Positions 35,771-44,006 of a stretch of 64,000 nucleotides of DNA are shown piece by piece. Under the pieces are notes generated by a model, which was not told the DNA's origin, ran no database searches, and saw only the letters and a program-made list of their open reading frames with translations. The position numbers and the translations under genes are program-made. This DNA comes from Vibrio bivalvicida (lineage in GTDB: Bacteria > Pseudomonadota > Gammaproteobacteria > Enterobacterales > Vibrionaceae). Location of the stretch: positions 1 to 64,000 of the forward strand of contig NZ_LLEI02000016.1 of NCBI RefSeq assembly GCF_001399455.2. Direction: 5' to 3'. Every line of letters starts with the position of its first letter. The first letter of the stretch is position 1.

Positions 35771-37032
35771 ATCAAATAAAAGAAATCTACATCCAACTTA
35801 GAGATGAAATCTTTGATGCATTGGATGCCGCGACTCTAGTAGAGATCAGTACGCAAGAGCTTGAAGAGCAGTTAAAAGACTCAGTCAATATTCTGATTGA
35901 TAAGAAGAAGCTACAAGTGAGTTCACTCAAACGTGTTGAGCTTGTAAAAGCGCTTCTTGATGAACTTAAAGGTTTAGGTCCGCTACAAAAGCTCGTCGAT
36001 AACGATGATATTTCAGACATCATGATCAATGGGCCCTCAGACATCTTCATTGAGATTGGTGGAAAGGTTGAGAAGTCTCCAATTCAATTTGTCAATGAGA
36101 AGCAGCTTAATACGATTGCAAAACGAATTGCCTCTAACGTAGGTCGTCGTATCGACGAATCGAAACCCTTGTGTGATGCACGCTTGATGGATGGGAGCCG
36201 CGTTAACATAGTGATTCCCCCGCTGGCCATTGACGGTACGTCTATTTCAATTCGTAAGTTCAAAGAACAAAAGATAAAGCTGGAGAACTTGGTTGAGTTT
36301 GGCGCAATGTCGGTTGAAATGGCTAAGCTATTGTCTATCGCCAGCCACTGCAAATGTAATATTTTGATATCGGGTGGTACCGGTTCGGGCAAAACGACGT
36401 TGCTAAATGCATTGTCTGGTTTTATCGGAGAAACGGAACGTATCGTTACGATTGAAGATGCAGCCGAGCTTCAACTGCAAAAGCCTCATATTGTTCGATT
36501 GGAAACGCGTCAAGCGAGTGTAGAAGGAACTGGTGAAGTACCGGCGCGTGACCTCGTAATTAATGCGCTGCGTATGCGTCCTGACAGAATCATTGTTGGC
36601 GAGTGTCGTGGAGGTGAAGCATTTGAAATGCTTCAGGCGATGAATACTGGTCATGATGGCTCAATGTCAACCCTACATGCTAATACGCCAAGAGATGCCA
36701 TTGCTCGTACCGAGAGCATGGTGATGATGGCGACAGCGAGTCTCCCCATTTCAGCTATTCGACGGACCATTGTAAGCGCGGTCGACCTGATCGTGCAGGT
36801 AAAGCGTCTACACGATGGTAGCCGTAAAGTGATGTACATATCAGAGATAATCGGCATGGAAGGTGACAGCGTGGTGATGGAAGACATTTTTCGTTACGAA
36901 GCCAGTTCTGAGTTTAAAGAGGGCAAAATCAACGGGGAATTTCGCACACCAGGGTTGTCTACGCGTTCGGTTATCTATGAGCGTGCCAAGTTTTTTGGTC
37001 TTGAGGATACGGTGAGGGAGGTTTTTACATGA
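35767..37032 (+). CDS. tadA: Tad pilus assembly ATPase TadA/CpaF
   Basis: 421 residues. Type II/IV secretion ATPase: Walker A GGTGSGKTT (about 205-213), an Asp box and Walker B region with RIIVGECRGGEAFEMLQAMNTGHDG, then the His box STLHAN. An N-terminal helical part (1-70) is as in CpaF. It powers assembly, and in some systems retraction, of the Flp pilus at the inner membrane, with TadB and TadC. ATGA overlaps link it to both neighbours. Confidence 0.96.
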   Translation: MNQIKEIYIQLRDEIFDALDAATLVEISTQELEEQLKDSVNILIDKKKLQVSSLKRVELVKALLDELKGLGPLQKLVDNDDISDIMINGPSDIFIEIGGKVEKSPIQFVNEKQLNTIAKRIASNVGRRIDESKPLCDARLMDGSRVNIVIPPLAIDGTSISIRKFKEQKIKLENLVEFGAMSVEMAKLLSIASHCKCNILISGGTGSGKTTLLNALSGFIGETERIVTIEDAAELQLQKPHIVRLETRQASVEGTGEVPARDLVINALRMRPDRIIVGECRGGEAFEMLQAMNTGHDGSMSTLHANTPRDAIARTESMVMMATASLPISAIRRTIVSAVDLIVQVKRLHDGSRKVMYISEIIGMEGDSVVMEDIFRYEASSEFKEGKINGEFRTPGLSTRSVIYERAKFFGLEDTVREVFT

Positions 37033-37943
37033 CCCTATTATTGATATTCGCTTGGGCGGGCTTGTTCGTTTATTGGTTGAGTGTGCGTACGCGCCAGAAT
37101 CGGCAGCTCAACAAGCTTATCCAGATGGAGGCCGAATTTGAAGGGGTAAAAGGTGCCCGATCGGTTATCGATGCACAGCAGTTTGAAAGAGATTTTAAAG
37201 CACGCTTACGTCAACAATACAAAGCAGCAGTAAAAGTATTTCAGCCGAATATGGCTCTTAAAATTTTGCTGTTCGTATCAGTTTCTGCGGGAGCAGTCTA
37301 CGCAATCAACGAGTTCTTTTTTCGTCAAGATTTCATGACATGCTTGGTCATCATTGAACCGATCCTGTTTGTAGTGTTTTTCACCAAGCTTAAGCAAAGG
37401 CAAGCTGAAAAATTCAAAAACAACTTTCCAGACGCACTGAACATTCTAAGCGGGGCGATTTCTGCCGGTCAGAGCATTGTGCATGCATTTGAGTATGTAG
37501 GGAAACAACTAGACAACGAAGTAGGTAATGAATTTAAGTATATGGCCGAAAGACTGTTAATTGGTGAAGACCCAGACGACGTACTTGAAAGAAGTGCCGC
37601 GACTTTCCCGTATTTAGAGTACTTTTTCTTCGCGTCGACAATTCGAATTAACTTGAACCGCGGCGGACAGCTTAAAGACGTGATTAATCGCATTAACCGA
37701 CTCATGTTCGACTCAAGAGCGGTAGAAAAAAAGAAAAATGCGTTGACGTCAGAGGCACGCGCTTCAGCGAAGATCATCGCTTGCTTACCCGTCATTTTCT
37801 TGATTATTTTGAAATTCACCAGCCCAGAGAATTACAACTTCGTCATGTTTGAACCTAGCGGGCAACCAATCTTCTATTACGTGTTGATAAGCGAGTTTAT
37901 TGGTTTTGTGTGCATCTGGTTTATCTTGCGAGGAGTCGAGTAA
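37029..37943 (+). CDS. tadB: Tad inner-membrane platform protein TadB
   Basis: 304 residues. A type II secretion F-domain (about 125-250, with FPDALNILSGAISAGQSIVHAFEYVG) lies between membrane helices at the N-terminus (about 2-18), near 70-115, and at the C-terminus (about 245-300). Together with TadC it forms the inner-membrane platform on which TadA acts. Its stop overlaps the TadC start (TAATG). Confidence 0.92.
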   Translation: MTLLLIFAWAGLFVYWLSVRTRQNRQLNKLIQMEAEFEGVKGARSVIDAQQFERDFKARLRQQYKAAVKVFQPNMALKILLFVSVSAGAVYAINEFFFRQDFMTCLVIIEPILFVVFFTKLKQRQAEKFKNNFPDALNILSGAISAGQSIVHAFEYVGKQLDNEVGNEFKYMAERLLIGEDPDDVLERSAATFPYLEYFFFASTIRINLNRGGQLKDVINRINRLMFDSRAVEKKKNALTSEARASAKIIACLPVIFLIILKFTSPENYNFVMFEPSGQPIFYYVLISEFIGFVCIWFILRGVE

Positions 37944-38809
37944 TGGATCTTCAAACCCTAACGCTGTGGGCTTTCGCATTTTTGTTTTCAATGTTGATTG
38001 CGGGTGGTGTACTGAAGGCATGGGACAATACACGAGCCAATATTGCGACGAGAAAAATCATCGGCTCTACTCGAGAGGAACGTAAGCGTATCGACCTGAT
38101 AAAAGTAGCGCTGTCTCAAGTTAGCTTTAACAAAGACGAAACACGGAAAAAGCTCGTAGCTGCGGGATTCTATAGTGACTATCTGGCTGATGTTTACTAT
38201 CTAATAAAAATCATCCCGTTTACGGTCTGTTTAGCTCTTATTGGTTTTGATTGCTTTCAAGGTCAAACGGAGATTGCCTTTTCTCTACTCTACTTATTAG
38301 GTGCTCTAGGACTATTTATTATCGGGCCTGATGCGTTTGTTACGAGCAGAGGCAAAGCCAATATAAAGCACATCAGCTCTAGATTGCCATTTCTACTCGA
38401 TCTTATGAATGTTTGTGTTCATACCGGGATGACTATCGAATCAAGCTTAGATTACTTGTCCAAAGAGTTAGCGACCGTCGACCGTAATTTAGCCTATGTG
38501 GTGCGTGTCACTGTGGAGCGTTCCCGGCTGGTCGGTTTAGAAAAGGCGTTAGAAGAATTTTACGATCTAGTACCAACTAGTGAATCTCAAAGTTTTGTCA
38601 TGACACTAGTCCAGAGCCTTCAATTCGGTTCCTCTATTGGGCCTGTGTTGGCGACATTGGCAACGGATATTCGCGAACTCAATATGATGGACCTTGAAGA
38701 AAGGATAGGAAAAATGGGGGCAAAAATGTCTATACCTCTTATTGCTTTTATCATGATTCCTATCGTCGTACTGATTGCCGCCCCAGGCATTTTGAGGATG
38801 TTGACGTGA
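37943..38809 (+). CDS. tadC: Tad inner-membrane platform protein TadC
   Basis: About 288 residues from the ATG at 37943, which overlaps the tadB stop; an upstream in-frame start at 37910 would lie deep within tadB. The F-domain (about 140-265, with LPFLLDLMNVCVHTGMTIESSLDYLSKEL) and three to four membrane helices are as in TadC. It pairs with TadB. The stop overlaps the GTG of tadD (GTGA). Confidence 0.92.
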   Translation: MDLQTLTLWAFAFLFSMLIAGGVLKAWDNTRANIATRKIIGSTREERKRIDLIKVALSQVSFNKDETRKKLVAAGFYSDYLADVYYLIKIIPFTVCLALIGFDCFQGQTEIAFSLLYLLGALGLFIIGPDAFVTSRGKANIKHISSRLPFLLDLMNVCVHTGMTIESSLDYLSKELATVDRNLAYVVRVTVERSRLVGLEKALEEFYDLVPTSESQSFVMTLVQSLQFGSSIGPVLATLATDIRELNMMDLEERIGKMGAKMSIPLIAFIMIPIVVLIAAPGILRMLT

Positions 38810-39930
38810 AAAAACTAACATTTTACTTACTGCTAATCACCTTTGTTCTAGCGGGATGTACGGCTGTGAACACAGAACTGCAAACCAAAGAAAAGCTAAT
38901 GATTGGTTCGGGCAATGATCAGCAACTGATTGAGTTTTACAAAGCAAATTTAAAGCTCGAACCGTTCTACAAAGCAAAACTGGTTGATCTTTATTTGACG
39001 CAAAAAGACATAAAGTCTGCCGAACTCTATAGAAATACCTATTCAGAGAGTGACTTGGAACAGCCAGAGTTCATATTGACCAATGCTCGACTCGATTATC
39101 AAAAGAAAAACTATGCACAAGCATTGGAAAACCTCGATTTGTACTTAGATGAAGGGGGAGAAGAGGGCCAATTCCACCTGCTTAAAGGAAAAATACTTGC
39201 TCAGCAGAAACATTTCTCAGAGGCCATTGAGCAATTTGAGGAAAGTAGAAAGCAAGGTGCTTCTGATAGAGAAGCAGGCAACAACATCGCTGTGGTTAAG
39301 ATGATGCAGTCAGATTACCTCGGAGCAACCGACACTTTGTACGATTTGTACTTAGCTAGCCCTAGCGACAAGAAAGTGCGTTCAAATCTGATTATTTCTT
39401 CGGTAAACGCTGATCGTCCGGACATCGCGTTAGAAGTACTCAGACATACCAATAGTGATGAACAGGCGCGAAAGCAACTTGCAGCATTAATGCGCTCTAT
39501 CAAAAAGAACAAAAGGAGCGGCAGTTCAGTGAGACAGTCGACAGCAAAAACACCATTTAACTCAAGGGGAGCAGGTGCGAGTTTCGTTGCACCAACGACC
39601 AAGGTTAGCCGCCTTGCTACCGACAATGAGTTTCAACAGGCGAAGAACAGCCTTGATGGTTCAGAACTTGATCCAAACAAATTGAAACCAGGAGTATTGC
39701 CAATTTATCGCGTACAAGTGTTAGCGACTTATACTGCAATTCCTTCTGATTTTCTAAATTATCTTAAGACGAATTATGGAGCGGTTTACTCATACACTCA
39801 CGGCTTATGGAAGCGTTATTGTATCGGGGAGTTCAATGATCTGGACGAAGCCAAAACATTTCTTACTAGCTTAGATATTAAAGGCGCATTTGTCGTTGAT
39901 TACACGAAAAAAAGGTACGTTAGACTATGA
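38806..39930 (+). CDS. tadD: TadD-like TPR lipoprotein with C-terminal SPOR-like domain
   Basis: 374 residues from a GTG that overlaps the tadC stop. Lipobox LAGC gives Cys18. TPR-like helices lie at about 40-225 (for instance EFILTNARLDYQKKNYAQAL and HLLKGKILAQQKHFSEAIEQFEES), then a low-complexity linker (about 225-295). The last 75 residues (PIYRVQVLATYTAIPSDFLN to VVDYTKKRYVRL) look like a SPOR domain, which binds denuded peptidoglycan. TadD acts as a pilotin or scaffold for the outer-membrane complex. The SPOR-like tail is not usual in TadD. Confidence 0.82.
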   Translation: MKKLTFYLLLITFVLAGCTAVNTELQTKEKLMIGSGNDQQLIEFYKANLKLEPFYKAKLVDLYLTQKDIKSAELYRNTYSESDLEQPEFILTNARLDYQKKNYAQALENLDLYLDEGGEEGQFHLLKGKILAQQKHFSEAIEQFEESRKQGASDREAGNNIAVVKMMQSDYLGATDTLYDLYLASPSDKKVRSNLIISSVNADRPDIALEVLRHTNSDEQARKQLAALMRSIKKNKRSGSSVRQSTAKTPFNSRGAGASFVAPTTKVSRLATDNEFQQAKNSLDGSELDPNKLKPGVLPIYRVQVLATYTAIPSDFLNYLKTNYGAVYSYTHGLWKRYCIGEFNDLDEAKTFLTSLDIKGAFVVDYTKKRYVRL

Positions 39931-40457
39931 AGCGATCTAAGCAAAAAGGCTCTCTAACGATAGAGGCTGCGATGGGTATTCCCTTGTTTCTAGCGATTAT
40001 CTTTGGCTGGGTCGAGGTTTGCATCCTGACATTTAATATGAGCATGACTGACCATGCTTTGACCACCGCAGTCATGCGTACCAAAAAAGCCGGAGACTCA
40101 AGCAATAGCAATACAGTGAACTACGCTCAAATGATCAAAGATGAAATGAACAAGGCTGGGGGCGCATTATGGAGCAATGCGGTAAAGCCTGGGAGTGTCA
40201 AAATTCGGGTTGATTACTTCAAAGACTACGATGGTTTCTTAAAGTGTACTGACGCATATCAGTCATCAGAAGAGTGTCCTGATAAAAAAGATCAACCGGA
40301 AGATATGGCACTGGCAGTATACAACCTCGAATATACCTATGATCCTGTAGTGTCTATCTGGTTTCCAGACATGGCAATCAGGCGAGAAGTTATCACTATT
40401 CAAGAATACGAACGATGTTCGTTTAAGATTGGACAGGGGGCTGGCTGTGCGAGTTAA
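39927..40457 (+). CDS. tadE: TadE-like pseudopilin
   Basis: 176 residues. The N-terminus KKGSLTIEAAMGIP-type motif (Gly followed by SLTIE with Glu at +5) and a hydrophobic helix (about 14-35) are those of TadE pseudopilins, which TadV processes. The rest is a periplasmic domain with Cys residues (KCTDAYQSSEECPDK and RCSFKIGQGAGCAS) that may form disulfides. It overlaps tadD by four bases. Confidence 0.85.
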   Translation: MKRSKQKGSLTIEAAMGIPLFLAIIFGWVEVCILTFNMSMTDHALTTAVMRTKKAGDSSNSNTVNYAQMIKDEMNKAGGALWSNAVKPGSVKIRVDYFKDYDGFLKCTDAYQSSEECPDKKDQPEDMALAVYNLEYTYDPVVSIWFPDMAIRREVITIQEYERCSFKIGQGAGCAS

Positions 40458-41031
40458 ACAAACGGGTTCCTTTGCTGTGGAGCTTGCGTTAGTCCTAGTG
40501 TTCGCTTCAGGTTTATTTTTGGTTGTAGTGAATTACATGCTGGCTATCAACAAAAAGGGTCAGTTAGACAGAGCGGCGTATTCGCTTACGACGATCCTCG
40601 CGGAAAGAAAACAGCTGTTTAGTGCAGCTCTCGATATCTGTGCGGGTAATTGTCGCAAGACAGAACACGCAACGTATTCCATCGCTTCAGCGTCTATGAA
40701 ACGTATGATTCCAAACTTTGAAAAATCTAAATTCGGTATGCGTATCGATGAAATTCGATTGGAAGAAACTCTATTGCCAAGCGGAACGATCAATTATAAA
40801 CGCGTTCAAACAACGCTTACTAAAGGGGCAATTCATGGCTGCGATTTTCCGGATATGAGTGACATAACCAAAGAAAAAGCCATTGAAATGCTGCCCGTGA
40901 CTTCAAGAGGTCGCAGACTGCCGCTGTACCAAGTCTCGTTGTGCTACGAAATTCCGGTGAATTTAATCGGTGTTACAAGTGGCGAGGTTCTTCGCTTGTT
41001 AAGTACATCATATTCATTTGCGAGGGTCTAG
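40447..41031 (+). CDS. tadF: TadF-like pseudopilin
   Basis: About 194 residues from the GTG at 40447, chosen because AGGGGG lies six to ten bases upstream; a TTG at 40429 would be deeper in tadE. The start KQTGSFAVELALVLVFASG has Gly with Glu at +5 and a hydrophobic helix, again the pseudopilin motif. A periplasmic part with several Cys (DICAGNCRK) follows. It overlaps the end of tadE by 11 bases and stops one base before tadG. Confidence 0.85.
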   Translation: MRVKQTGSFAVELALVLVFASGLFLVVVNYMLAINKKGQLDRAAYSLTTILAERKQLFSAALDICAGNCRKTEHATYSIASASMKRMIPNFEKSKFGMRIDEIRLEETLLPSGTINYKRVQTTLTKGAIHGCDFPDMSDITKEKAIEMLPVTSRGRRLPLYQVSLCYEIPVNLIGVTSGEVLRLLSTSYSFARV

Positions 41032-41032
41032 G

Positions 41033-42361
41033 ATGAGTACGATCAATAAACATCGTGGTGTGGCAGGAATACTGTTTATCGGTTTGCTACCAATTATGGT
41101 TATTTTTATGGCCTTCTCAATGCAAATGGCACAACAAATGCTGGCCCATGCGCGCGTGTTAGAGGCAGCAGAAGTGGCGAGCTTAGCCTTAATTGCAAGC
41201 CCTAAAGAAACGGAAGATGACAATGTCAAATATGCACGTCAATTAGTGGATAGATATGTCGTTGACAATATTAATGACGTTGATGTTGAAGTGTATACAC
41301 GTAATTGTGAATACAAAGATGGTTGCGTGCAAGCAAGTGGAGAGCTTGCCCCCTTCAGTGACTTTGTAGTGAGTGCAAAAGCCGAACATAAATCTTGGAT
41401 AGCTTATGAAGAAGCAGAGTTGAAGCCAGAATTTGAAGTCGCTGGGCAGTCAGTGACTCGCAAATATCTTCCGCAACCTGTCGATGTGTATTTTATTGGT
41501 GACTTTAGTGGCTCAATGACACACAACTGGAAAGGGGGAAAATCAAAGCTGGATGTTGTTAAACAAACGATCGAACGAGTGGTTGAAGATATCGAAAACT
41601 TCAATACGGAAGAGAAAAGCCGTGTCGCTTTGCTGGGGTATAACCCTCATCACGTTAAGCAAACAGATGAAGTGATTGTGATGAATACGCAAGGAACGAA
41701 GGAGATCAAACGCGGTCGTTGGCCCAAAAAAATTATATACGATTACGCCAGAAGTACCCCTAGTGAAACTGTAAAAAAAATGTTCGACGAGCCGAAGGTT
41801 TACAATCAAACAATGGAATACCATCACGGCATGAGCCGAGATGAAGTTGACCGGGTTTACTACAACAATCAGACGTTAATTGCAGACTATTACAAGTTTT
41901 ATGACATACCGCTGACTGAAGACTATTCAGCATTCAAGGCTCGTCTATCAAGTCGAGATCTGGGAGCAGAGGGCGGAACTTCGTCTTGGAATGGAATTAT
42001 AGCCGCCGCTCAAGAAGCCAATAGGGCGACAAATATTAACCCCGAACAAGTATTTATTGTCTTGTCTGATGGTGCCGACAACGACGAGAGTTACCTGCAA
42101 CGCTTAGTTAATCGAGGACTGTGTAAAAAGTTACGATCGACTATTTCATCTAAGAGAAACAGATTCCAAAGCAAAACTGGAGAAGCAGGAAAAACCAAAG
42201 TCACGATGGGGGTTATCGGTGTTGATTACAAAGTAAAAGCATCGGATGGATTTGGCGATTGTTTTGGACGTAAAAATATTTATCACGCTAAAGATGGTGA
42301 TGACGTTTACAAATACATTCTCAACCTTATTAATGAAGAAACAGGAAGACTTAAGGATTAA
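41033..42361 (+). CDS. tadG: TadG-like protein with von Willebrand A domain
   Basis: About 442 residues from the ATG at 41033 (AGG upstream; a TTG at 41018 is less likely). A TadE-like N-terminal helix (about 10-40) is followed by a vWA domain (about 150-430). The MIDAS metal site is visible as DFSGS and, later, LSDGADND. The N-terminal helix lacks the Glu at +5, so it is probably not processed as a pilin. vWA domains bind partners in a metal-dependent way; this could be a tip adhesin or an envelope anchor of the pilus. Its position, last of the Tad pseudopilin genes, is usual. Confidence 0.85.
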   Translation: MSTINKHRGVAGILFIGLLPIMVIFMAFSMQMAQQMLAHARVLEAAEVASLALIASPKETEDDNVKYARQLVDRYVVDNINDVDVEVYTRNCEYKDGCVQASGELAPFSDFVVSAKAEHKSWIAYEEAELKPEFEVAGQSVTRKYLPQPVDVYFIGDFSGSMTHNWKGGKSKLDVVKQTIERVVEDIENFNTEEKSRVALLGYNPHHVKQTDEVIVMNTQGTKEIKRGRWPKKIIYDYARSTPSETVKKMFDEPKVYNQTMEYHHGMSRDEVDRVYYNNQTLIADYYKFYDIPLTEDYSAFKARLSSRDLGAEGGTSSWNGIIAAAQEANRATNINPEQVFIVLSDGADNDESYLQRLVNRGLCKKLRSTISSKRNRFQSKTGEAGKTKVTMGVIGVDYKVKASDGFGDCFGRKNIYHAKDGDDVYKYILNLINEETGRLKD

Positions 42362-42362
42362 T

Positions 42363-42929
42363 ATGAAATACCCAGTAATTATTACTTCAATCTTACTATC
42401 GCCGCTGGGTTATGCGAACTGCTTAGGTAGCGTTGATGAATTCATCACATCGACTACCTTAGTCTCTTCTCATACGGTCAAAACCCAGGTTATCGGTCAT
42501 TTAACGCAACGTGAAGAGAAGATAGAAAACACGATATTGGGCAGCGATCGTGATGTCGTGCATGTAGAGGCCGGAGATGAAGTGTGTTTTTACGATAAAC
42601 AGACACAGTCTTTGGTACTTAACTATGGTGTCGATATTTACAAACTGTCACTTAACCATAAGCAAGTGTTAAAGCAGTATTTAGGGCTAGTAAGTGCTAA
42701 AGCAAAGATCTATATAGAAGGGCATGCTGACAGTTTAGGCAGCAAGGGGTATAACAAGGCGCTTTCTGCCCGTCGAGCCATGCAGGTAGCCAAGTTTCTT
42801 CAAAGTGATTTAAAGCAAGGAAACAGAGTTGTAGAACATGCTTACGGTGAAAGCTCTCCGATCTGTAACCTTGCCGAAAATACGGCGACAGGCTGTAACC
42901 GCCGTGTAGTGATAACCGTAAAGTCGTGA
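42363..42929 (+). CDS. OmpA-family protein at the end of the Tad operon
   Basis: About 188 residues from the ATG at 42363, preceded by AAGGATTA. A signal peptide (about 1-18, cleavage after GYA) is followed by a short N-part and an OmpA C-terminal domain (about 90-185, IYIEGHADSLGSKGYNKALS and ARRAMQVAKFL), which binds peptidoglycan. Loci of this type often end with an OmpA-like gene, which may fix the pilus base to the wall. It is separated from tadG by one base. A strong terminator follows. Confidence 0.85.
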   Translation: MKYPVIITSILLSPLGYANCLGSVDEFITSTTLVSSHTVKTQVIGHLTQREEKIENTILGSDRDVVHVEAGDEVCFYDKQTQSLVLNYGVDIYKLSLNHKQVLKQYLGLVSAKAKIYIEGHADSLGSKGYNKALSARRAMQVAKFLQSDLKQGNRVVEHAYGESSPICNLAENTATGCNRRVVITVKS

Positions 42930-43000
42930 TGCGTTGCTTAATATTTGCTTGCTTGTGTATTTTGTGGGCCTCGGCGATGAGTGGTGTTCTTTGATCAACA

Positions 43001-43029
43001 AAGAGCCAGCAGTGGGTGCTGGCTCTTTT
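43001..43029 (+). terminator. Terminator of the Tad operon
   Basis: AAGAGCCAGC/GCTGGCTCTT stem with a short loop, followed by TTTTG. Confidence 0.9.
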
Positions 43030-43076
43030 GAAATAATGTATGAACTTATATGTGCACAGTTTCAATAAGAATTAGG

Positions 43077-43910
43077 TTATCTGCTTATAATTGGAAGAGA
43101 AGGATCCGCACCCCATTCCGTCCAAGATCCGTCATACACTGCAAGGTTTTGATACCCCGATAGGTAAGCAGCTAGCAGTACGATACACGCAGTTACCCCA
43201 GAACCGCAGCTAAACAGAGTGTGTTTAGCTTGCAGAGATAGAGAACCTTGTAGAATCTCTTGCAGCATTTGAACAGGTTTTATTTTATGTCCGTCCATTA
43301 GCTCAGAAAATGGTTGGCATACAGAGTTAGGAATATGCCCACTTCTTAAGCCTAGTCGTGGTTCTGCTACCTCACAGTTAAACCGTGCGCGAGAACGGGC
43401 ATCAACCGTCAAGCTTTCACTGTTGTCAATCTGCGCAAGAACGTAGTCGGCATTAACGAAATAGTTTGGGTTGAGTTGACCGGAAAAGTCACCACTAGAC
43501 TCTGGCTGGCGATATGACCGAGTTGTCTCACCACCCTTAGCTTTCCATTCTGTTAGTCCTCCATCTAGGATATAGACTTGTTCGTGCCCCATTGCCCGAA
43601 ACATCCACCACGCTCTTGGAGAGGCAAATGTACCACTATTGTCATAGACAACGATGAGAGAATCGTTGCTAATTCCCAGCTTTTTTGCCAGTGAATTAAA
43701 CTGTTCTTCACTGGGCATCATATGGGGAAGGGGGGAGTTTAGGTCGCAGAAATCTTTGTCATAATCGAACCTGAGGCTATTTGGAATGAGGTTCGTTTTG
43801 TCTTTTTCAACTTCACCGGGGATTTGAAAATCGATGCTTGCATCTAAGATGATCAGTTTCTTATTGCCCATCAACGCATGTAAATCAGTAGGGGTGATCA
43901 GAGGCGACAT
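43077..43910 (-). CDS. sseA: 3-mercaptopyruvate sulfurtransferase
   Basis: 277 residues with two rhodanese domains (about 1-140 and 150-277). The active-site loop CGSGVTAC (Cys235) is the one of mercaptopyruvate sulfurtransferases, not the CRKGVT loop of thiosulfate sulfurtransferases. The enzyme moves sulfur from 3-mercaptopyruvate to acceptors such as thioredoxin or cyanide. AAGGATAG precedes the ATG. It is transcribed after the chemotaxis receptor on the same strand, with a hairpin in the gap, so is likely independent. Confidence 0.92.
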   Translation of the reverse strand: MSPLITPTDLHALMGNKKLIILDASIDFQIPGEVEKDKTNLIPNSLRFDYDKDFCDLNSPLPHMMPSEEQFNSLAKKLGISNDSLIVVYDNSGTFASPRAWWMFRAMGHEQVYILDGGLTEWKAKGGETTRSYRQPESSGDFSGQLNPNYFVNADYVLAQIDNSESLTVDARSRARFNCEVAEPRLGLRSGHIPNSVCQPFSELMDGHKIKPVQMLQEILQGSLSLQAKHTLFSCGSGVTACIVLLAAYLSGYQNLAVYDGSWTEWGADPSLPIISR

Positions 43911-43949
43911 TGGCTATCCTTATGTATTCCAAAGACTTAAGATAAAGCT

Positions 43950-43979
43950 ACACGGTTGCCCGAGAACAAGCAACCGTGT
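43950..43979 (-). terminator. Hairpin after the chemotaxis receptor gene
   Basis: ACACGGTTGC and GCAACCGTGT form a 10-base stem with a 10-base loop between the receptor stop and the sseA start; only a weak T-rich tail (CTTTAT) follows on the minus strand. Confidence 0.65.
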
Positions 43980-44006
43980 CGTAATTTATCGTTAGGAAAT
44001 GTGTCG

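Noticed and set aside
42246..42362. Longer start for the OmpA-like gene
   Set aside because: It would place 39 residues inside tadG in another frame and move the signal peptide inward; the ATG at 42363 has a good ribosome site.
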